Shown in pieces: positions 20,550 to 31,700 of a DNA stretch of 64,000 nucleotides. Under the pieces are notes generated by a model. The model saw nothing but the letters and a program-made list of their open reading frames with translations, searched no databases and was not told where the DNA came from. The stretch is taken from positions 1,093,001-1,157,000 of the forward strand of contig OU744453.1 in the NCBI GenBank assembly GCA_916610825.1, written 5' to 3'. The first letter of the stretch is position 1; each line of letters begins with the position of its first letter. A program made the position numbers and the translations under genes. The DNA is from Haliclystus octoradiatus (Eukaryota > Cnidaria > Staurozoa > Stauromedusae > Haliclystidae).

Positions 20550-21024
20550 CATTATACAAAAATACATTGATGTAGTACAGTAGGTAAAATTTCAAAAAAT
20601 TAGAAAATATCTATACTTCAGTCATATAATAATAATAAGCTAACATATTAATTAATTAAAAAAATGTAGATTGTAAACTTTAACATACACAAAATCAAAG
20701 TGTTCAAGTCTTTTCAAGCATACATTTGATCATATATAACATGGCTCACAGACAAAGGCAGAACTGTTTGTTCCATAGCTCAGATTCTAACGCATTTATT
20801 GAGATTATCAAAGTTTTCGACATATAATCACAAAAATGCGGCAAAATTCTGAATTATGAAAACCCTTCTGTATATGCTTTCCAGATGAAAATGCTCCAAA
20901 TTCTCGGACATATAACCGATATCGATTTATGAATTGAGATTTCTCTGCTGAAGAAATGTATTTCGCTAATACTTGCGTGCTTTTTGAATGATTACGAAGA
21001 TGCCATTGTTTTGTTGGAAGTAAG

Positions 21025-21678
21025 GGACCGTTCATTATTTATTCCACGGGGGGGGGGGGGGGGGGTACCGAAGAGAACCGAAATTCTCTGGAAATTTTAT
21101 TCTTACCCACCCTTTCAAATGGAAAAAAAATAAATTACCTATCCCCAAATACTTTAATCCTTTTTAAAAAGCAACTGACGGAATAATAACTTTAATCGAA
21201 TGCATATTATTATTAACAATATTTCGGGTATCTGTGAAGCATAACTGATTTTTTAATTATTTTCATATTGTAAAACTGAACTCAATATTATAGTTCCACA
21301 TCTATTCAGAAAATAAATGTTTCCATGATTGTGAAGCCCTTCATGAACGTGTTATCGTTGTAAGTCATGCTGCCCCATAATTAGCACAGGCACAAGCAAT
21401 CATCACTCATGAGGAATAATTTGATTCCCAGAACACATTGGATAATACTCCAATCAACAGCGATAAGGAATAACTTTAATTTGGACTTTCTTATTTAATA
21501 TTATTCACATATTCTACTTTTATTTTGTTGAATAATTTTTGAACAAATTCAATATTTTATCAAGATCAAAGAAACACATGGTAAAAAAAATTACCCCCCC
21601 TTTTCATCAATCAATCTAGTTTATCCACCGCCCCCAATCTCTTCGGTACCCCCCGTGGGGGTAAATAATGAACGGTCC
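21025..21678. mobile_element. Non-autonomous DNA transposon, 654 bp, with 5-bp target duplication
   Basis: Terminal inverted repeats GGACCGTTCATTATTTA (left) and TAAATAATGAACGGTCC (right) continue into a G/C run and GTACCGAAGAG / CTCTTCGGTAC, about 45 bp in all. The element is flanked directly by GTAAG on both sides (21020-21024 and 21679-21683), a 5-bp target-site duplication. The 560-bp interior has no ORF. The superfamily is not assigned. Confidence 0.85.
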
Positions 21679-21836
21679 GTAAGTACTGTAATGTTCATAC
21701 TGTAAACTAAAGATGTCTTGATATGCTGCAGAGATATAACGCCCCCTGTAATTGCATATCTCCCTTTGTGGACTAAAGTAAACTTAATATAGTAGCACAT
21801 TCATCATATATATATAGTACATGCAAAAACCACATG

Positions 21837-22095
21837 CCCCGGGGGGTAACTCCACTATGACGGCTATACGGGGACGTTTCACTTTTTTTGGGTCCATATT
21901 CCAGCCAAGAAAAACTTTTTGGGTATGAGATTTAAAATTTTGGAGCTGTTGGGTATCCTAGTTTTGACTTTTCCAAGAATTTTGAAAAAAGTTTGCATCA
22001 TTTTTGTGTATTTACTTAAAATCAATCAGGCTGCTAGAGCGAGTACTTTACCTTTTTCCAAAGTGGCATGAGAGCTGGAGTTACCGCCCCCCGGG
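21837..22095. mobile_element. MITE, 259 bp, CCCCGGGGGGTAACT family with 8-bp target duplication
   Basis: Left end CCCCGGGGGGTAACTCCA, right end TGGAGTTACCGCCCCCCGGG. Both sides carry ACCACATG (21829-21836 and 22096-22103), an exact 8-bp duplication. The interior holds GGCTATACGGGGACG, shared with the element at 34797-35069. Non-coding. Confidence 0.8.
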
Positions 22096-22712
22096 ACCAC
22101 ATGGCAACTGTTCGTGGTATGATCATATACTTTAGTCGCCTTTAGCCATACACCACGGGAGCCTAACAGCATTGGAAGATGATTGGTAACTTTTCCGTTG
22201 AAGATGTCAAATAGATCATGTCATAGACGACATTTATGGCCGTACAAACAGGTCAGTGACCTTTATGAAAGGGTTTGATATTCAAACACGCTCAAGTCAT
22301 TTGAAAATATTAATTCAAGTATCAATAATCAACAATTAGGAAAACTCACGTTACTCGAATATCTAGGAGTGATTCTTGATTAAACCCTTTGTTGGAAAGA
22401 GCCAGGGAAAGAGCATATAGAACTCTCACCTGTGAAAAGGCATTCAAACGCATCGGAATAATGAGTCGCATCAAACATGTTTACCAAGTTTACATTTTGA
22501 CAGTGTGTCTGCGAGCAGGCTAAAAATACTGCTACCTTAAGCCTCACATTCACATCGAAATAAGTTACAATAAACGAGGTACTGGTGGACAACTCTCCAG
22601 TCTATGAAAATCTTTCAAAAATCGCAGCTGACATTTTATACATTTGTAGAAGAAAACTGTTGCTTTTCAAATGAAGCTGCTCATATAAATGATAATTCTT
22701 ATTACTTAAATC

Positions 22713-25700
22713 ATGAATATATATATAAGCATCGCTTTAATAACTTTAATATTTGGTATCGTGCATGCTGAGAGGGATCCTTATGCCATCTTAGGCACTC
22801 ACCGTTCTGCATCATCTCAGTTGATAAAAACAACGTACAAAAAGTTGGCTAGGAAATGGTAGGTTATATAGTGTGCATGCCTCTTTTACCTTCAAAATAC
22901 ACCATTAATTACTGTTTAATGACTATTGCATGGGATTAGAATTTAGACCATAGACTTACATATACTGCTGACAAAAATATGCAACATGGGGAACTAATAT
23001 ATCCCAGACACGGACGCCCAGATTGGAAAGAATGCATTGTGCGCGGCCAAGGTCGTACTATTTCTCAGCAAATGTGCGGCTGAAAGCTGAATTCTGGTGT
23101 AATTTTGCGCGTGTGGATCACATATGTAGGCAAATTTTAGATATAGGATCTAAATAATCATGGAAATTATGTCATTTTCTTGTAAAATACGGATAAAATT
23201 ATGAAATGTGCGGCTTGCATGTCAACCTCGAAAATGATTGCGTGGCCAAGATCTTGCCCGCAATCAGCAAACTTTTCCAATCTGGGCTGACGCAAGGGAC
23301 TTATTTAGCGCTTTCCTCATTGACATTTTTAAAATTATTAGATGTTTCCTATAACTATTTTGCAATCTAAACTCTAAACAATATATTCTAACTGTCCAGT
23401 CGCAGAAAAAGGCAGTTTTTGCCGAGATCTCAGGTGCGCAACAGCAGATACTTTGTTGGTGTTTGACCGTGTGCCATTGCCATAATCTGCAGACTTGCTC
23501 ACTGTCATAGAGAGATAGTCTTGACAGGATATTCCAGCCAGCGAAGTGAGATTTATTCTTAAGGAAATATAAAAATTAAGAAAAAATACTATTTACATTC
23601 AAATATGAAAAACTAGTAATTAAAATTAGTAATGATATTCTCATGACACACAGAACTCTGATATAACAATGATTTTAATTTTGTATTTTTGTTTAATAGG
23701 CATCCTGATAAGAATTCGAATCCTGGTGCCCAAGAGAAATTTATTGAGATCAATTGGGCATATGAAGTAAGTTGTAATTGAAAGTTACTCAAGTTTTAAC
23801 TTCGATGCTCACACTCTGGGAGTATTTTCATATATTTTTCCGTAAATCCTTCTCTTCGAAAGAAACAAAATGATGACTATGAAAATTCAAAACGAGATTT
23901 GTTTACAGAAATCTTGTTTGAAAGTGTTTCCTATTGTTTGCGAATAATTAGCCATTGGTTTCGTTACGCAATAGGATTATTCGAATACTAAATATTTCAA
24001 AATTTGAATAATCGAATAGCGATTTCGGCATTGAATAGCATCTCTAGAAGTCCCTCTGCGAAAAACAGTTGAGGAGTTCATGAACAGTTCATGAAAATTT
24101 AGGGCAATTTAACGCTCATGAACTGTTTTTCGAGGGGTAATCCATATAACTTATGTCCTCAAATTCGGAGGAACATCATTTGTTGGAGGGCTGGTGCATA
24201 GGCTAATGAAAACCAGGTTTCAAGGTTTTGGACTTTGTTTGACTGTTGTTGATTCTAATGAAATTAATTTAATGATATTTTCAGATTTTGTCTGATGATG
24301 TTAAGCGACAACAATATGACCGTTTTGGAATAGTTGATGAAAATCAAAACCAACAAAATGGAGGCCATCATGGATTTCATCATTTTCAACGTGGTCATAA
24401 TTCTTTTCATTCGTTTCCGTTTGGTAACAATGGTGCCAATTATGATGCATTCAGTAACAAAAGGAGACTAACAATGCATTATTATACCAATACGGTATTA
24501 CCAGGAAGTTACAGTAAAGCATTCTTGGTTTATGTCTATGGCGAATGGTGTTATGAATGTATGTACTTCATTAAGAGTACAATATTATTTTAAATAATAT
24601 AGAAATTAGACTATTTGTAATATATCATTCAAGTCCTTAATTATTTAAATACGGATAAAATTATGAAATGTGCGGCTTGAATTTCAGCCTCCAAAATGAT
24701 TGCGCGGCCAAGATCTTGCCCGTAAACATCAAACTTTCCAATCTGGGCTGACACAAAGGACTTATTTTAGCGATCTCCCATTTTCAAAATTATTTGATGT
24801 CTAAGGACTGAATATTATCAACTTGGTTTCCTTTCTACCGGAGATGAATTTATACGTCAAACTAGCCTGCGCGCAGACCCAAATCTTTTTTTTATGATTA
24901 GTAGGGTCTGCGTAATATCGACAGAAAGCTTGCACTGGGCGGAAATTGGAGGGAGTGGCGGAACGTCATTACACTTTAACTCCTGCTGTTCAGCGTTGTT
25001 CAACTACAGACGGCGTCATAAACAGCATTTCTGCAAGTCCGATTTTCGAAAATAACAAAACTTTTCACAATCAAAATTGACACTTCTTATTTACGAAATA
25101 AAATGAGTTGATTCATAACCACGTTCAAATGATTAATACTAACTTAATACAACATACTATTTCTGTTCAATATGAAGTGATCTAAGTTGTCCAATGTTTT
25201 TAATGCATTTGTTTTTCACAAAGAAACTCGAAAATTGACATCAATGATGAGAATTAGTCTTTCGTGAAGAAATATTTTTGTAATCCATTGCCATGGCGCA
25301 GTGAACAAGATCCAGAGATTAAATCGTTCTATATCTAATACAATGATTTGTTCTTTCGATATTACTCATGACAAATTGGCTTTTACGACGAACACAAACA
25401 CAATCCAAATAAATTTCAGTATCTTGAAATCAAGTCTTTGTTGGCCGATGCTGCATGTAAAATAGCATGTCCCGTCCTCTGTGAAAGGCAAATTAATATT
25501 ATATTTTTTTATATTAAATTATATTTATCGACCAATCATGTTGTGGTTCTAGTTTTGGAGAACTCGCTAGCGATTGGCTGATGAACAATAGAGAAACAAT
25601 AGATTTCTCACGTTTCTGCCACTCCCCCTAATTCAGTCCAGCGCAAGCTTTCTGTCGATATTACGCAGACCCTACTAATCATAAAAAAAAGATTTGGGTC

Positions 25701-28700
25701 TGCGCGCAGGCTAACGTCAAACCAATTGATGTTTGCCAATCAAAGCTGCAGCATATCACTGTGCATTGATAATCAAGGCCTATGTTCTGTGAAATAGGTT
25801 GAAAATAATCTGCAGTGTCGCAGTTGAGATCAGTAAATAGCATTTACAATCATTGATCTTAGTGAAAAGAGCAACTCATCTCGAAATAGAAAAGCGTAGC
25901 AGACAACTTCGGTATATGATGACATCCCGTCTTGAATACTTTCATTACTATTTTATACATTTTAGGTGTTCATTTTGCTTCAGTATGGAATAGCATAGTT
26001 ACAGAAATGGAATCGATTGGAATAGAAACAGCGCAATTTAACGCTGACCTTGATAATGCTCTTGGTGTTAAACTTGGCATACGTCGCTATCCATCAATTT
26101 TTGCAATTGTAAAAGGACGAATTGTGCGCTATAAAAAGAGTTTGAATTTAATATCAATAACAAGAGTTAAAGACTTTGTCGCAGCTCAACTACCCATTGG
26201 TATTGTTTCAACGGTGGGTGTTGGAGATAATTTTCAAGAGTTAGATATGCTGTGATCAACAAGGAGCATTAAAAACATCTTTGCTCCTAGAGAACAGAGC
26301 CACCCCTGCAAGAACGTTCATGAGTTCATAAACGTGAAATTGCCCAAAAGTTCATGAACTGATCATGAACTGTTGGCGAATTTTTTATGAACAGTTCATG
26401 AACTTTCAGGCAATTTCACATTCATGAACCAGTTCTGATTTGGTTAATGATTAATCTCTGTGTTTGATAAGACTAAACTTAGATTTGACAAAGATGTGGG
26501 TTTTTATAGGAGAAAATTGCTCAAAGCAGGAAACTTATCATCTTATAATCTGAAATAATTGAATTCTTTCAACCACTTATTTTTGTTTTCTTGCATCTCC
26601 GAAAGCCCCATTTCTGAGGATCAGACAACACGGTCACACAATGTGTGTGATAGCCCTTTAATGTTTTATTATTTCAGATTATAAGTGACTCATCGGTGGA
26701 ATTCTTTGTGAATTCTTTCAAAATCAATCATCCACAAGTACTTCTCTTTACACCAAAGAATCACGTCCCACTGCTGTTTCTGTTGGTAGCGTTTGAATAC
26801 AACGAACATGTATCATTTGGTTATGTCAATACGAAAGACGGTCAAACAACAACATTACGAAAGAGATACAATATCACTGGCAATGAACCATGTGTTGTTA
26901 TTCTCAAAGAAGAACCTTCCTTACCAGTTCTCACGCTAGAGGTAGGTTATGTGCAGCACAAGAAATCTCCTATTACTGTTACAATTACAATAAAAATCAA
27001 ACTCACTAAATATTCTTTTAATAGTTTATTAGAACAATTAATGGTACTCAAGCTATTGTTCAAAAATGTGAGATTGAACTTTGTGCAGATGTTTCTTACT
27101 TTAAAATGTTTAAAAATCAAATAAATTCATACAAATTACAAACGGCTACAAAAATTCATGATAGTTTTCGAATTACATTTCTTTGCAAACAGTTTCGCAC
27201 ATACTTTTGAAGTCTTTTTTACTTTTTGCCAATACATTAGCTGGTAATTTTTATTTCGCAGAACTTCAGAAGATATGTTATCGCATTGGACAAATGATCA
27301 ATACCATAAATTCTATATGAAAAGCCAAGAAATAGGGGCATATTTGATTATTTGTTATAAGGGAGAAGCTCAGAGCTTTAATCATAATTTCATATTTGAC
27401 ATTGGATAGATTGAATATTGTGCTTGTCAATAATCTGTCCAGATGAAGCCAATAAATTAACGTTTCTCGTCAAAGCTGCAGACTATACTGTACATTCTCA
27501 TTTCAACCAATTATCATAATCTCCAGTGTTTGTGTTAAATTTCAAATTATCAGTGTGAAAATTTAAATGATTGTTCTTGTTCTTTGAAGACTGGAATGAT
27601 GATCATTATGTTATATTTTTTTCTCTTTCAGGGACATAAACTGAAGCATGGCGTACTTCGTGATTCTGTACAAAGAAATCTTTATCTGGATTTGCCTCGT
27701 ATCTCATCCCCATCAATATTCAATGATCTATGTCCAATATCAAATTTAGCATCAATTAGGTAAGGCATTACGCTATCAATCAGTGTAGGGTCAATGCTGA
27801 TGTAGTTTTCGGATATCTAATAGCAACTATACCTATATCAGGTAATACTCTATGATCTATGTCCAATCTCAAATCAGGTATAATATTACAAACCAGGTAA
27901 ACAACCTAATTTTAAAGATGGCGATTCGAATAATTACTGCTTACACATTTTTTCATCAATAATTTGAAGAGATATACGCAAACAACTCTTACCTCTTAAG
28001 ATACACTCAATATTTTGATATTGCTACTTGATATTTCACATTTTATACAATCATCAGATAGTCACAAATTTTTAATATTTTTAATTTATAAAATTTACCT
28101 CACATTTAGATTATGCGTTGTGTTATTTACAAGTAGCAAGGAAGAGCATAGTGGATACCGTTATCAATTACGTACAATGGCAAATAATCAATTATGGAAA
28201 GATAAAAACGTGCAGTTCTTTTATATCAATAAAGATATTCAAACTGGATTTGTTAATAGTTTTGAAGGAAATATTGAACTTGACAACTGTGGAATAGATA
28301 CAGCTTTAAAGGTAGGCAGATGAGTTGAATTTTATAAAGTTTTATTTCTTCAATTCGCAAATTTCTTCTGCTCACAAATTACTCTATATATTATGTAACA
28401 TAATTACCACATATCTTGTGCTGAAGTCCTATTGCCTTTGATAGATATTGAGCACTATAGTAAACTCATCAATTTGAGCTATCTGCCATGAAATCTGTTG
28501 AAATTGATCTGCAGTGTCGCGGCTGAGATCAACAAAGAGCGTTTAAAATCATTGCTCTCAGCGAAAAAAGCCACTCATCTAGAAATAGAGGAGTGGTACG
28601 GGTGCCTTCGGTAGGGTGACACCGTCTACATTACTATATTTTTATCAATTTGTAGCCTACACTGGTACAGTTTCAAATGTAGCTTCTTCAAATTGTTTAT

Positions 28701-31700
28701 AGTACCAGACATAAGAATTGTCAGACTAATAGCGGATTTCACAAAGTGGAACTCTTGGTTTTGCATTTTTCTCATTGAAATCCATTACAAATGATCTAGA
28801 TATTTCAGATTTCAGACTATTTTTGAAGTTTTAATTCTAATGTCTGTAGTATAGAAATTCAAGTTTTCAAATATAAAATTAGCTTTGAATTTGATTGCTT
28901 TATAAAGCTTATCTAATATAGGCCTATACTGTGAATAAACATCTTTTAAGGCTGCCAAACTTCTGTCTTGATCGTAAACTTCATGCATGCCACTGATGAT
29001 TACATAATAAGCTAGTGAAGTGAACCTTCGCTCCGCTGGGTGAAATTGATAAATAAAAATATAGAAAATTTAATTGCTAGAAATTAGCCCAAGTGATAAA
29101 TAAATAATAGAACTGAAAACCTTCAGGGTGCGAAAGATATTGCGTGACAAACATGAGAATGTAATTCGTTCTTTCTATTGAGCCGCAAGAGAAATCCTAT
29201 GAAAAGAATACGCTTCGGGCCGTCAATTGAAGGAATAAAAAGATATGAACACAAAACATGGCCTATGTTTCCGCAAAAAATTATAAGATACCCCACGCAA
29301 AGTATGGATTTGATACATTTACCATGAGAAGCGTGAATCTCGAATATAGTAGATACAGACAGACGTACATGGACGTTTATATAGTAGATGGTTGTTTTTC
29401 ATGTCTATAGATTTCTATTGAGCACATTTGTCCCATTCCGTATTTAAACTAGTGATTTGTTTTCATTTCTAGCTTGCTGTCATATTCCGACAAAGTGAAA
29501 ATAGTGTGTTGTATGATTGGTTCCAAGGGGGCTGGTGCCAACATGAAAAGCAATCTTTACAACAAAAAGAAGAACTGGAAGTTATGCTTATTAATGTCAT
29601 CAGCAAGAAAACTAAGCTGCAGCTATCTACAAAGTTAGGACTGATCAAGATTGAACATGGACCGGTATGTTACCCCCTTATCCTTGTGAAAATAGTGCAT
29701 AAACATTTTGGTCATTTAACGTTTATGTGAATTAGTCCATGAACTTTTTAAAACGTGTTTAGGAACAGTTCATACAAATTTTCATGAAAATTGGGTCACT
29801 TTGGGTTCATGAACTAATTTATGAACGGTTTAAAAGTGTTTATGAACTATTCATGAGATTTCTTTAAGTTCATGAACAGTTCATGAAAATTCCAAGAAGA
29901 TTGGGTCATTTAGCATTTATGAATTAGTTCATGAACTGTCTTAAAAGTGATCATGTGCAGTTCATGAACTATTTTAAAAGTGTTCATGAACAGTTCATGA
30001 AAATATTCATGAAAATTGGATAATTAAGACTTCATGGACTAGTTCATGAACTGTTTAAAAAGTGTTTATGAACAATTCATGAGAGTTCCTTAGGTTCATA
30101 AACAGTTCATGAAAATTCCATGAACATTGGGTCATTTAGCGATCATGAACTAGTTCATGAACTGTTTAAAAAGTGTTTATGAACAATTCATGAGAGTTCC
30201 TTAGGTTCATAAACAGTTCATGAAAATTCCATGAACATTGGGTCATTTAGCGATCATGAACTAGTTCATGCTTTCATAAACTAATTCATGAACTGTTTAA
30301 AAGTGTTTATGAACTATTCATGAGAGTTCCTTAAGTTTATAAATAGTTCATGAAAAATTCCATGAGCATTGGGTCATTTAGCGTTCATGAATTAGTTCAT
30401 GAACTATTTTTAAAGTGTTCATAAACAGTTCATGAAAATATTCATGAAAATTGGATAATTAAGACTTCATGGACTAGTTCATGAACTGTTTAAAAAGTGT
30501 TTATGAACAATTCATGAGAGTTCCTTATGTTCATAAACAGTTCATGGAAATTCCATGAACATTGGGCATTTAGCGATCATGAACTAGTTCATGCTTTCAT
30601 AAACTAGTTCATGAACTGTTTAAAAGTGTTTATGAACTATTCATGAGAGTTCTCTAAGTTCATGAACAGTTCATGAAAATATTCATGAAAATTGGATAAT
30701 TAAGACTTCATGGACTAGTTCATGAACTGTTTAAAAAGCGTTTACGAACAATTCACATGTGAGTTCCTTAGGTTCATAAACAGTTCATAAAAATTCCATG
30801 AACGTTGGGCATTTAGCGATCATGAACTAGTTCATGAACTGTTTAAAAGTGATTATGAACTATTCATGAGAGTTCCTTAGGTTCATAAACAGTTCATGAA
30901 AATTCCATGAACATTGGGCATTTAGCGATCATGAACTAGTTCATGCTTTCATAAACTAGTTCATGAACTGTTTAAAAGTGTTTATGAACTATTCATGAGA
31001 GTTCCTTAGGTTCATAAACAGTTCATGAAAATTCCATGAACATTGGGCATTTAGCGATCATGAACTAGTTCATGCTTTCATAAACTAATTCATGAACTGT
31101 TTAAAAGTGATTATGAACTATTCATGAGAGTTCCTTAAGTTTATAAATAGTTCATGAAATATTCATGAAAATTGGGTCATCAAGACTTCATGAACTAGTT
31201 CATAAACAGTTCATGAAAGTTTCTTTAAGTTCATGAACAGTTCATGAAAGACCACCTATCTATAGTGGTCAATTTATGTAATTCTGATAAATGGCTTTCA
31301 TATTTTGATTTCATTGTATCTGCAATTCATCATTTGTTTATGTTATCAATCTTTATTATTGTTTTTGTTGTTGTAGACGACTATGCAGAATATTATGGAA
31401 CAAGCTCATCATATTATTCATTATGCTGTAGATACATTTGACACAAGCAGTTGGTAGGTGAAACTTACTAATCTGGGTCATTATTTATCTGGGTCATTAT
31501 TAATCTGGGTCATTATTAATCTGGTTCATTATTAATCTGGGTCATTATTAATCTGGGTCATAATAAATCTGGGTCATTATTAATCTGGGTCATTATTAAT
31601 CTGGGTAATTATTAATCTGGGTCATTAATGTTCTGGGTCATTATTAATCTGGGTCATTATTAATTACAATTACAATAGCCCATGCGAGTACACAGCTCAT

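Larger units (their letters stand above)
19366..22712. other. Divergent intergenic region between tandem-C2 gene and DNAJC16
   Basis: Contains presumed promoters of both genes. No coding gene is supported. A (TA)n tract lies at ~20517-20550. Two MITEs occupy 21025-21678 and 21837-22095 (separate entries). The remainder is AT-rich and unassigned; the 70-75-codon ORFs here show no family resemblance. Confidence 0.4.

Noticed and set aside
29690-31253. CRISPR or phage-like palindromic repeats
   Set aside because: Eukaryotic intron; linkers between palindromes are themselves repeated, not unique spacers.
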